A stretch of 64,000 nucleotides of DNA from Lenzites betulinus (Eukaryota > Basidiomycota > Agaricomycetes > Polyporales > Polyporaceae), in NCBI GenBank assembly GCA_022264855.1, contig JABYQU010000008.1, positions 806,001 to 870,000 of the forward strand, written 5' to 3'. Below, in pieces: positions 25,264 through 36,039 of this stretch. The notes under the pieces are model-generated. The model was given only the letters and a program-made list of their open reading frames with translations, was not told the origin of the DNA and did not search any database. The stretch's first letter is position 1. Each line of letters starts with the position of its first letter. The position numbers and the translations under genes are program-made.

Positions 25264-27673
25264 GCGGCGTGCGTGTGTGCGTGTGTATTGCTTTACGGAT
25301 ACGATTTTTGCACGATTGCACGATCTTTCGGCACGCGCGGTGTTGGTGTACTTATCTAGCATGTGAAACTATAATGACATCCATAGATTTCTTCTCTCAC
25401 ACTTTTGCTGCGTATAAGGCCAACCTAGCAGACCTCTGGGGAGCGTGTACGGATATGCAGGGATGCATTTAGCTTTGGGCCTCGATAGAGAGTTTCGCAG
25501 CTCCCTCGCTGCATAGCTGAGGGGCCACAGTGTGCGGTCTTGCGAGATGAGCCTTCGTGACGATGAAGTCTGCGCGAGCCTGCGCGATTCCGTCCCGCGC
25601 CAGGGTGGGAGAGCCTGTTCGACTTAACATCGTCTAATAATGCGAGAGAGGAGTGGCATAGAAGGCCGACTTGCGAACGATAATCAGAACGTCTCGTCAA
25701 CTGCATGCAGGGGCATTCGACAGACTGCTACATCTGTTCGAACGGTTCTCGCAGCAAGTACTCGGCGAGATACTTGTAAACGCCCAAGCGCTTGAAGCCT
25801 GAATCCCGGCTGCTATGACATCATATTATTTTCTATCCAGGCTCACTCTGGCTCATTCCGAGACTCAGCTACGCATGTGGATGTGTAATAATTCCGCAGT
25901 CATACTGAGCTCTAGCTATTGACTATGTAATCATAGGCCGATCATGCTCCGATTCCCGAACCACACCGATCCGACGGCGGATTCAGTTGCAGTGGTATAC
26001 ATACGGGTATTTGTTACAGCTACGGTCGACCGACTCCGGGAAGTTATGTGACTAGTAGCTGCTTCGACAATAAATGAAAATGGATATTACAGCGACATTA
26101 GGAGGAACGGCACGGTGTTCACTATACGTCCAGTTCCTTACCGGTGTCCTGACTTACACATGGGGTCGCCACCGTCTGGCTTGAAGGCTGAAAGCTTGGA
26201 CTCTGAATCTCTGATTGTGCGCCGGGCCCTGGGTTCAAAGAGCCACGGGTAAGTAAAGGTCACAAATTACCGCACAGATATATAAGATGCTACTCACCAT
26301 TTCTGTAGCGCAAGGCCGCCCCAAGTGTGCTGGCCTTTTTACACAAGAATAAATTCTTAGACCAAGCAGAACCTCACGAGGTATACATGTGAAATCGGGC
26401 TGCGCCGGCTTCTACTATATTGTAATTGCCCCCGCGAGATGATACTCTGCATTGGGTGCCCCTGAAGAACACATTGAAAACGGTGATTGTAAGATATCTT
26501 TCTCGAACAGGGCGTGAGCATGACTTGATAGTACCTACTACGCCGACGGGCCCAGCTGCGTATTCATCCCTGCGCAGACATCAGTAGGTCATGAGTATAT
26601 GATAGGTTGCACTAATATTACGCAGGAGTGTAGATATGTATAGGGCAGGAGTCCTCAGTCGAACGGACACGGCTTGCAAGGGACTTTCGACATGATGGCA
26701 TTGATGGGCTAAGACGGCAGAATCAGCGCGCCAGTACTAAGCTCCTGTCAACACCTTATAAGCTAGTAAGGGATTTTCAAGGGCGTCGGCCGGCTGGATT
26801 AAGTTGCTTGTGTTCGCGCATGTCCGCCTGGAACGTCTGCTATGCAAAGTTGAGCCCCCTTTGTTAGGCCCTACCGCACGATGTCCCGCGTACCACGCGG
26901 GTATTGCTAGTGTCCCTTAGACCCTCTGCGAACCTACTCAGTCCACTGTCGCGAACCCATTGCGAGGTTGAGGTGGTACGTAGTGTCTGTTTTAGCGTGG
27001 CCTTGAGAGCTGAGGGATGGTGAGATTCCTTGTGGTCTCACTCTAGGCGTTGCAAATTCGTTCGTCGTTTGAGCGGCCGTCTGCCTCGGCGCTCCGAGGC
27101 CAAGAGTCTTGTAGCTGCTGAGATTGGCAGCTGCCTCGGACCATGCGACTCGAAGCCATGAATGGCCAATCAACATGGCTATCTATGCAACGCATCTGTC
27201 GAGAGCGTCAAAAGGGACAGACAGCAGGACTGGGCACTATGTACATACTGAACCCTGTAAGAAGGGGTGCTCGGAGCTTCGAATGAATGAGAGCGGCCGT
27301 AGTGTACCTGGGCGGAATAGCACCTGATCTACACCCCAGCGATTCTCTGATCTACCAAGGTAATCTACAGCCGACAGACAGGGAATTGAGCGGTCGAAGA
27401 GGGTGGCCAAGAAGGATGTGCGCCTTGGCGGGGGGCGGGGCGGAAGTAAAGAAGTGGAGATAGAGTGGCGGTGCGGACGCGCCGGGGCGGCCATCCGCGA
27501 ATGTTGTCCTGCCAAGGCGGAGTTCCCGCAGATTGCACAATATTATCCTCTCCGTCGCCACCACTCAAAACTCTCCTCCCTGCTCTCTCCCTCCCACCAC
27601 CCCCGTGGCGACCGCGCCCCCTCCCCATCACCGTCCTCCCTCCGCCGTCCTCGCCTGGAGAAAACTGCTCACC
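25264..27673. other. Gene-poor 2.4-kb region
   Basis: Between about 25700 and 26930 there is no open frame of 60 codons on either strand, unusual for this GC-rich genome. Composition is nearer 50% GC with many stops. I found no terminal repeats, tRNA or recognisable protein remnants. It may be old, decayed repeat sequence. The last 150 bases before 27674 are CT-rich promoter-like sequence. Confidence 0.4.
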
Positions 27674-28776
27674 ATGTCCACCCAGCAGTCGGAGAAGCTC
27701 GCTACGGGCCCGGAATACGCGGAACAGAAAGCGGAGGTCCTCCCGCAGACCCTCCCGCAACCCGTCTCGTCCAAGGAGTCCACCATCGTCGACACCGCTC
27801 CGATATGGACGAGACCCGGCACCATCTTCACGACCCGCCATCTCATGGCGGACGTCGACCCGCTGCAGTCGACGTTCCCGCTCGCAGCGTACTGCTTCAT
27901 GACCGGCTTCATGTGAGTCTCCCGCGCGTTCCGAGCTACCGACCCGTCCCGACCCCTCTTCCGTTCCGCGCAGCGACTCCGTCTCCTTCACGGCCATCTT
28001 CGTCTGGTGCGGGTTCCAGACGGGCAACTCCGTCCAGCTCGCCCTCGCCCTCGGCCGGCTGTTCCAGGGCCCTCCGGGCCACCGTGACCTCACCTTCCAC
28101 CTCGCGGACCAGCAGGCGCTCACGTCCGTGCTCACGTTCATCGCGGGCGCGTCGCTGGGCCGGATCGGCGACCGCATGGGGTCCAAGACCCGCGCCTGGC
28201 TCTTCATTGGCACCATGATACAGGCGCTGTTCACTATGGGGGCCGCGCTCACGGCGTGGAAGAGCGGCCAGGGCAGCATTGCGGACAGCCGCGGGAACCC
28301 CGCGTGGTCGGATGCGCTCACGTTCGTCGCGGTTGGCTTCATGAGCGCGAGTCTGGGCCTGCAGGGTATCATGGGCAAGAGGGTGAACACGCAGTTCGCG
28401 ACGACCAGTGAGTGTCCATCTGTTTGATATCCCCTTTCCCCTGTGCTCGTTGCTCTGCTGCGAGATGTCTACCTGTTGCCCAACCTCGTGTATCGATCGC
28501 TGATCATCCTCTTCCCGCGCAGTTGTCCTTACCACCGTTTGGTGTGAGCTCATGGCCGACCCCAAGCTGCTCAACTTCCGTCAGCGTGTCATCACGCGCG
28601 ACCACAAGATCATCGCGATCTTCTCGCTCTTCCTCGGGGGCTTCGTCGGCCGCGCGATTATCGATGCAGCCAACGCTGCGACGGCTCTCGGCGTCGGCAC
28701 TGGTATACGTCTCATCATTGCCGTGGTGTGGCTCTTCGTCCCAGGCAAGGAAGCGAAGAAGCCCATCTCCGCGTGA
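27674..28776 (+). CDS. DUF1275 (YoaK-type) membrane protein
   Basis: Predicted exons 27674-27912, 27974-28407 and 28523-28776 give 308 residues. A hydrophilic N-terminus of about 65 residues is followed by about six hydrophobic helices. DUF1275 hallmarks are the first-helix motif AAYCFMTGFIDSVSF, FVWCGFQTGNSVQLAL, and a repeated small-residue helix FIAGASLGRIGDR. The second half has LQGIMGKRVNTQFATTIVLTT, then LGGFVGRAIID, and ends with a basic tail GKEAKKPISA. The family is widespread in bacteria and fungi and its transport role, if any, is not established. The splice at 27912/27974 restores the conserved GFIDS motif, which supports the model. Confidence 0.88.
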
Positions 28777-29489
28777 GATGTTCATCGTCGTATCTGGACA
28801 TCCCGGATTGGTGCAATACGGGCACGGAGCAAACGCCTCCAGTGGGTTGGCGTCAGGCAAACTTGCAAAAGGGGTGGATATGCGCATTATCACCGGTGTG
28901 GCCCTGTTGCTCGGGGCGGGTCGGGTGGGTGGACGGTCGGCGATCTCGTAGATACCAAGGATAGGCGGTGGTGAGAAGGCCTCCACGTTTTCTTTGGCGG
29001 GTGTACAATGATGTCCCGCATTGGTAGCATAGTCGCGGCGTAGCTTAAGCCGGTCGCACGCATAGATAATTCTCAACATAGACTGTACTCGGAGACCCGA
29101 CGTATACACCGCAATGAATTGACGATGAATCCAAAATTGTTTTTGATCATTGGTTCTTTGGAATATTGGGGGAACATCGTACGACTACAGTACACAAACG
29201 CGCGAACATTGACGGAAGTTGTCCCAACTCTGGTAAGGAAAAGCACACCACCGCCGTCTCCGACGCTCCCGCGCGGGGATGGTGCACGCTCCAGCTAGAG
29301 GCGGGCTCATAGGTCGTTCTGGGACTTGCGGTAGACTCCTGCGAGAAAATGAAGTACAGTCGCAGGGGGACAATAGTGCGAGTCCGGAATGAGTGGGGAA
29401 AACTCGCGGGGGCGGGTGTCGCGCGTTTTTATACGCCGGGCGTGTGGCGCCACGTGGCGCAGGTTTGGACGCGTTTGGCAGGTTTGGTG
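28777..29489. other. Intergenic
   Basis: No supported gene. It holds the 3' end of the DUF1275 gene and AT-rich sequence around 29100-29200. Just downstream begins the segmental duplication. Confidence 0.45.
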
Positions 29490-29637
29490 GTGGTTAGCGC
29501 CGGTGTACAACTTGTTTCGTCCGACCACGCCGACTCGATTATTCGCAAACTATAGGCATTCGTACAATTGCAATGGATCATACTCAAATAACACGCTGAC
29601 AGGTTCCAAAAATCAAAATGCAGTAATCACGATGGCC

Positions 29638-30832
29638 TCAGAGCCATCCACGCGCCTCCCAGTCCTTCAGAATGTCTGCCGTGGTCTCCTCAAGAGTACG
29701 GTACGCGATCCCCAGCAGCTCCTTCGACTTTGCATTGTTGTAGATTATCGTATGCTCCGCGGTGGATGCATCGTACGGTGCGCTGAGTGGAGGTACCTTG
29801 CTTGAGATATTTCTCGCGGCGACGGCTGGATTTCTGGTCAACTTTCGCTCGCAGGGTCGGTGCATACAGTGGCATGGAAAGTGTGCTGCTCACCGAAGTC
29901 CTCCCACTTGAACTTCCCTTGGCTGACGATGATGCGTTGATCAGCCGCTTCAGGCTTTTGAATCGCCAAGATGAATGCCAGCGCGAGGTCGCGGACGTCG
30001 ACATAACAATTGCTGCAACACCCGCGTTAGCTCGAGGCGCAAAGCCAGCCGCCACGCCAACCTACGCGGGAACAGTGTACAAGCCCTTCATGACCGCGTC
30101 GAAGAAGAGGCTATTGGAGTCGTTCAAGCCCTCCGGCCCGCCTTGCACCTCATGCAGCACCGGGCCAAACACCCACGGCGGGTTCACGACGACCAAGTCC
30201 CACGGGAGCCCGGGCGCTGCGTCCTTGCGCTCCGCGTAGAACGCCCACGCCGCCCGCTCCGCGCCGATCTTGCTCGCGCTGTACTTCGCGTGCACGTCCG
30301 CGGCGCGCCCGAGCGTCGCCACCGCGTGCGCGTCCGCGTCGTTCCAGCACGTCTCGTCGTACACGCGCGCGGGCGCGTCGCGCGTGTAGATGGCCGCGCA
30401 CGAGGAGACGTAGAGGACGCGGCGGACGCCGGGGGCGAGCGCGGCGGAACGGAGCACGTTGAGCGTGCCGTTCACGGCGGGGTCGATCATTTCGGAGGGC
30501 TCGTCGGCGTGCAGGTGTACGGGGGAGGCGGTGTGCACGATGGCGTCGACGCCGAGCACTGCTTGGTCGAAGGCGCCGTCCTGCATTCTGTGTGAGTTGC
30601 TGTGTAGCATGGTGAAGGCGATGGAACCTACCGCAAGCATATCTGGGACGAGGGCTATTTCAAACTTATCCGCGTATGAACTGAATGTGGTCTTCAGGTG
30701 CTCTGCCTTGGACGCCGAGCGTACGGCTGCCCTGACGGAGTATCCTGCGTCGAGGAAGTACTTCACGGTCCATACCCCGATGAACCCGTTCGCCCCAGTC
30801 ACCAAGATCTTTCCTGATACGACCGCGGGCAT
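29638..30832 (-). CDS. NAD(P)-dependent extended SDR reductase, copy A
   Basis: Minus-strand exons 30632-30832, 30066-30580, 29894-30012 and 29638-29825 give 340 residues. Motifs: VTGANGFIGVW (NAD(P) binding), VLYVSSCAAI (catalytic Ser region), YSASK (Tyr/Lys), WDLVVVNPPWVFGP, and the C-terminal EETTADILKDWEARGWL. At the last intron two nearby AG sites give the wrong frame. The AG at 29826-29827 gives AVAARNISSKV, which lines up with VNAAHKLDPKI in copy D, so the gene looks intact. It is the closest relative of the LINE-split copy B and lies in the inverted duplication with it. Substrate unknown. The Rossmann and YxxxK motifs make enzyme activity likely. Confidence 0.9.
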
Positions 30833-30924
30833 GATGGAATTTTTGGTTCAGGTGAGTAAGAGTGATGTTTGGACACGAGAGGTTCGAGATCAAGGATGGT
30901 GGACGTCCCTCTTTCTCCTTAGCC

Positions 30925-30931
30925 CTTTATA
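30925..30931 (-). promoter_or_regulatory. TATA box of SDR copy A
   Basis: TATAAAG on the minus strand, about 93 bases upstream of the ATG. The same element is kept in copy B at 44064-44070. Confidence 0.65.
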
Positions 30932-31515
30932 CCTCTCTCTGCAGCAAAAAATCCCCAAGGTGCTCTCTCTCCTACCTGTGAGGCCTTCATGTATCCTTCC
31001 TCCGAACGGAAATTATGGCCCTTCGAGGCCCCTCTGATCATATAGCGAAGACACGTCGCGCAGTAGTACCAAGTACTGCGCCAGCCTTACCGTGGCCACG
31101 TGCAAGCTCCGACCGGTGAATAGGAACCACAGTTTGTCCCAATGTCCTCCGAATATGTTGATTGTATAATCCCACCTCCCGTATAAAGCGCAGATGCCAA
31201 GGGTTTGGTGCCATCTTTGAAGGTCCGGTCGGAGCTTTGCGCATATAACACGACTTTATATGTTGGACCGTGCGGCGGGGTGTGGACGGCACCGTTTCGA
31301 GCGGCAACTTGGCAAGAATTTCCTTACGTATTCCACTCTTCCACGCTGATGTAGATCAGGGGTGTAGAAACAGTACACTCATCACCCTTGCCCATAACAT
31401 CATCATTAATCCCGGCGTTGAGATGGTGTAGAATTTCATGTGAGCCATCCTGTGGTCATATTCGCATCTCTGTCATATCTTTGCATTGACTTCGATGTCG
31501 GCAGATATACAGCAT

Positions 31516-32055
31516 GCGTTGTATCCTGGATACGAGGCCAACGCGGTGCGACCAAGGTCGATGTCCAGGTAACTAAGAGGTCGCACGATGCGTGGGTTCA
31601 TATACCCCTCACAGGCTCGGGAGCAGAAAACAAGGTAGGGCCGTGGGCAGGGATGTCGCACTTGACTTTTCCCCTGCATAGTGTGTAAGGGAACACTGTA
31701 TCTCATCGAACAAGATAACAGGAAGGTCCCACTTCAAGGAATGGACATCGATTATTGACTCTGTCGCCGATCGACTAACCTTTAGCGGCGGGCGCGTCCT
31801 AGTACTACCGACAAGCTGACACATGGACGGCACTATACTTATCTTTCTATGACTGCTTATGAAGCAAGTAAGTCTAGTTCGCTAGTATTGCACAATCGCA
31901 ATGGCATATGACCATATGCGTGAGTAGCCAGCCTCGCGCACATTCATGAGCGCTTACATGCACCGACATATATATGCAGGGATACACGATAAGGAGGGGC
32001 GAAACGACGGGTGCCGCCGATATCGCCTGTTCTCGTGTGCTTTGCTACTGCTAAG
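31516..32055. other. Intergenic between SDR copies A and C
   Basis: AT-richer spacer serving as divergent promoter region. TATATATG at about 31969-31976 lies 80-85 bases before the ATG of copy C. No gene seen. Confidence 0.4.
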
Positions 32056-33283
32056 ATGCCTGCAATCACTTCTGGCCGTGTTCTCGTGACAGGGGCGAAC
32101 GGATATGTTGCGGTGTGGGCGCTGAAATACCTGCTGGAGAGAAGCTTCACCGTGCGCGGGGCGGTCCGCTCGGAGAGCAAGGGCGTGTACCTCAAAGAAC
32201 TATTCAAGGAACACGGAGACAAGCTGGAGATCATTGTCATTGCAGACATCACCAAGGTCAGACGAGGTTTCTCGATATATAATACATGATATAGAGTGAC
32301 TGACCATTGTTTCTCGCTCTAGACGGGCGCCTTCGACGCTGCCGCGAAGGATGCAGACGCGATCTTGCACATCGCCTCGCCCGTCATCCTCGACGCAGAC
32401 GATCCAAACGATGTGATCGTCCCCGCCGTCCTTGGAACCTCGAGGCTCCTCGGGAGCGCCCTCGAGAACCGCGCGACCGTCAAACGCGTGGTCATCACCT
32501 CCTCTGTCGCCGCCATAGTCACGCCCCCAGCCCCCGGGGATGCCCCGCGCGTGTACAGCGAAGAGGACTGGAACGAGGTGTCCGTGAAGGAGGTCGAGAC
32601 GAAGGGGCGCGCCGCGGCCCCGATGCACAAGTACCGCGCGAGCAAGGTGCTCGCGGAGCGTTCCGCGTGGGAGTTTGTCGAACGGGAGAAGAGCAAGCTC
32701 GGTGGAGAGCTTGGATGGGACCTGGTCGTGCTCAACCCGCCATTCGTATATGGGCCTCTGCTTCACGAAGCGCCTACGCTAGATGCATTCAGCGGTACGG
32801 TACGACATTGGTACGACCATGTCGTGAAAGGAGACCTGTCTGGGGACGCGCTGGTGAAGGATGGGTAAGTTGTGACTGCGCTGCACTCATCTCTGGTCCT
32901 GACAGCATGTTGCAGGTACGACTGGGTGGACGTACGCGACGTCGCGCACGCAGAAGTGCTCTCTCTCCTCACCCCCAACGCCGGAGGAGAGCGATTCATT
33001 ATTCGCGGAGGGCCGTACGTCTGGCAGAAATTTGGTACGTTTATCATCGACTCCTCGGAGTATTAGTCATAGTGCTCACCTTCTGGCAGTCAATGCTGCA
33101 CGTCGTTACTCGGACAAGATCCCCTCTGGAGAAGTCGAAACCTACGACCCAAAGAAGGAGGTTTATCCTATCAGCTACAGCAATGAAAAGAGCCAGCGGA
33201 TTCTGGGCATCAAGTACCGGACGATTGAGGAGACCGCAAAGGATTCTATCGCTGATTTTGAGGCACGGGGGTGGTTACCGTAG
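32056..33283 (+). CDS. NAD(P)-dependent extended SDR reductase, copy C
   Basis: Exons 32056-32256, 32323-32864, 32916-33034 and 33090-33283 give 351 residues. Motifs: VTGANGYVAVWALKYL, VRGAVRSESK, VVITSSVAAI, the catalytic YRASK, WDLVVLNPPFVYGP, WVDVRDVAHAEVL, and ending EETAKDSIADFEARGWLP. Exon 1 (201 nt) and exon 3 (119 nt) have the invariant family lengths. An insertion near MHKYRASK...EREKSKLGGELG makes it the longest copy. I chose the ATG at 32056 because it gives the shared MPAI/MPAV start; an upstream in-frame ATG at 32011 lacks a counterpart in the other copies. Confidence 0.91.
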
Positions 33284-33842
33284 GCAGTATATACTTGCAT
33301 GCATACAGGACACTATTAGTATACATACAGAGGCCCAGGTTGTATTTCAGGCTCTTGGATCTGGATGGATCCAGAAGTTTGAGTCAACTTTTAAGGCTTC
33401 GTGTGATTGGCACATATGGACCCACAAGTACCTTGTGATATGCTACTAGAAGCATTGATATACTTCAGTACTGGTAAGAATCTGGTCTATGTTGTAGGCA
33501 GGTGATGATTTGCAGCAGAGTTGCAACGAATGTTGGATGGATGTATGCGCGCCACGTGGTCCTCAGAGCGTAAGTAAACGGAAAGTAGTACACCCGGGCC
33601 GCTTCCTATGTTCGCGACTCATGACATGGTCCATTTATCAGGAATTGTAGCTTCGAAGCTTCCTACTACTACAACCGGTACTGGTGAAGCAATAAGACGC
33701 GAACCTATGACGCTATCACTCGGGCTTATCGCTCTTCCGTCTCAGCCACCTATATATAAAAGTGCACTCAGTGTTTCCACGAACCCGAACCCTGTTCACT
33801 TCCTCCCACAACACGATTCTTGCCAAGTCGCATACAGCTATT
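33284..33842. other. Intergenic between SDR copies C and D
   Basis: 560 bases, with the 3' end of copy C and the promoter of copy D. No gene seen. Confidence 0.5.
33751..33760 (+). promoter_or_regulatory. TATA box of SDR copy D
   Basis: TATATATAAA, 83-92 bases upstream of the ATG at 33843; the clearest TATA box in the window. Confidence 0.7.
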
Positions 33843-35055
33843 ATGCCTGCAGTCGACTCTGGAAAGGTGCTCGTTACAGGCGCGAACGGCTTCATTGCCG
33901 TCTGGGTCGTCAAGACTCTCCTCGAGCAGGGCTTCTCCGTTCGGGGAACGGTTCGCTCGGAGAGCAAGGCAACTCACCTCCGCGATATCTTCGCATCGTA
34001 CGGCGACAAATTTGAAGTCGTTATCGTCGAAGACATCACCAAGGTATGTGCACGCGGCAATCACCCATGTTCTAAATGAATTCATTACGCCATAGGAAGG
34101 CGCGTTCGACGAGGCGGTCAAGGGGATCGACGCGATCGAACACACCGCCTCGCCTTTCCACTTCAAGGCAGACGACCCGGACGAGCTCATCGTGCCCGCC
34201 GTGCAGGGAACGACCGGTATCCTCAAATCCGCGCTCAAATACGGCGCTGACGTCAAGCGCGTCGTCGTCACCTCCTCCTGCGCCTCGGTGCTCACGGTGG
34301 GCACCCAGCCGCGCGTGTTCACCGAGGCGGACTGGAACGAGGCGAGCGTGAGCGAGGTGCGCGAGAAGGGCCGCGCGGCGGCGCAGCCGTCCAAATATCG
34401 CGCGAGCAAGACGCTCGCGGAGCAGGCGGCGTGGGCGTTCGTGAAGGACGCGCAGGGCGGGCTCCCGTGGGACCTCGTCGTGCTCAACCCGCCGTTCGTG
34501 TTCGGGCCGGCGATCCACGGGGTGGGCGACACCCCCGAGAGCCTGAACGAGTCCGCGCGCGAGTGGTACCTCATGGTCGTGAAGCGCGAGATCGATAACG
34601 AGAGTCTCGCGAACAACGGGTAGGTCTTGGCGTGTCGTAGAACTGAGCCTGGCGCGCTCAACCGGTGTGCTCGTGTGCCGCTTGCAGATCGTCCTACGTC
34701 GATGTGCGAGACCTTGCTCTGGCGCACGTCCTGGCCCTCAAGAAGCAGGAGGCGGGAGGCGAGCGCATCATCGTCAGCGCCGGGCCGTACAAGTGGCAAG
34801 ATTGGGGTACGTTTCATGTCCCACAAGACATCTACCGTGGGTACAAGCTGATTATCATCGTGGTTAGTGAACGCGGCCCACAAGCTGGACCCGAAGATCT
34901 CTGCTGGCAACACTGCGTACGACCCGGCGAAGGCGGCGCACCTGTTCCAGTACTCGCCAGACAAGGAGAGGAAGCTCCTGGGCGTGCCGTTCCGGACGTT
35001 AGAGCAGACGACGAAGGACACCCTGGACGACCTCAGGGCGCGTGGCTGGCTGTAA
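33843..35055 (+). CDS. NAD(P)-dependent extended SDR reductase, copy D
   Basis: Exons 33843-34043, 34096-34619, 34688-34806 and 34868-35055 give 343 residues. Motifs: VTGANGFIAVWVVKTL, VRGTVRSESK, VVVTSSCASV, the catalytic YRASK, WDLVVLNPPFVFGP, SYVDVRDLALAHVLAL, and EQTTKDTLDDLRARGWL at the end. It is in tandem with copy C, same orientation, 559 bases apart. Its N-terminal exon most resembles copy E. Reading through 34620 gives an in-frame stop, removed by splicing at the GTAGGT donor, a donor also used by copies A and B. Substrate not assignable. Confidence 0.92.
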
Positions 35056-36039
35056 AGGCTTCTGTCTTGATGGATGGGCAGGGGAGGAAACCGAACGAAG
35101 TCGCGAACCGCGTGTATGTATATCAGGATTCAGCGTGTCTTTATAACCAAAGTTATGGATCGGATGAACCTTCAAGTGTGCCCTGTGTACGGAGGTACCT
35201 GGGCCTGAGGCATGCATGCATGAACGTCTGAACGTTCAACCTCCCGCCGATCCAACGACGCCCGACGCGAGGGTGATTACATTTTTATTCATATATCTAG
35301 AAATGTCTCAATTCGTGTATGAGCGTAAGCAAGCAAGGGGGTAGGGATACACATAGCGACTAGTAGTAGCGATATATGGCAAAGGGAGAGTAGTTCGTGT
35401 ACGCAGTTCGGAGTTCTTATCGAGACTCGACGCGTGTCCGAGTCCCGCGGCGGGGAGGGAAAGTCGTGGGCGGGGTAAGGGCGGGTAACCTGGGCCGAGG
35501 GGTATAAGGGGGGGCAGGGCGAGTGGGCGAGGCACGATCATAGCACGAGCAGGTGCAAACGACAGGAGTTAGCGTGGTCTGTACAGTAATTGCGAATAAG
35601 GGGCGGCGGGTAAACGGATGGCGTGATGGGGGTACGTACAGTGGGGGGATGCGGATATATGAGGATATGTGGGAGGAGAGCGCGATGGTATCGCCCGACG
35701 CAGTATACGTAAAGCGCGGTTTTGTTAAGGGGGGTAGGGCGGGCGGGTCGTAAGAGGCACTGTCATCAGACGACAACGAGCGTGAGTAGCGAGCGACGGT
35801 GGCTGAGAGCGTATGCGTGTATCATATCCAGGGGGACTGGGCTGGGAGCGGGGAACGCGTGCACGCGAGCGTACGATACGGGGGGTAACGGTAACAGTCA
35901 CTGGCAACGTAGCACATGCGTGTATGTGGGGTCCATAGCAAAGAGCGTACGCACGCAGCCCAAATAAAGCTATAGGAAAAATCCCTGCAGTTCACTAAAC
36001 AGAACACGGAGCATAGCGTAGAGGAAGAGCGCATAGCTC
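35056..36039. other. Intergenic downstream of copy D and of the Ser-rich gene
   Basis: Convergent 1-kb spacer, purine-rich on the plus strand (GGGG and GGGCGG runs between 35440 and 35760). The open frames are compositional. No gene supported. Confidence 0.45.

Larger units (their letters stand above)
29490..31515 (-). repeat. Segmental duplication, left (inverted) copy
   Basis: This 2.0-kb block, read on the minus strand, matches 43488-51925 once the LINE at 44314-50721 is removed. The match covers about 600 bases of upstream sequence, the whole SDR gene, and about 150 bases downstream (for example the CCACGCCGACTC stretch near 29525 and the same sequence reversed near 51870). Ends are by eye and good to about 20 bases. 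Confidence 0.85.

Noticed and set aside
29638..29894. Apparent frameshift at the last intron of SDR copies A and B
   Set aside because: Using the AG at the TCCAG sites (acceptors ending at 29826 and 51579) restores the frame and aligns AVAA with VNAA of the other copies, so both are in frame.
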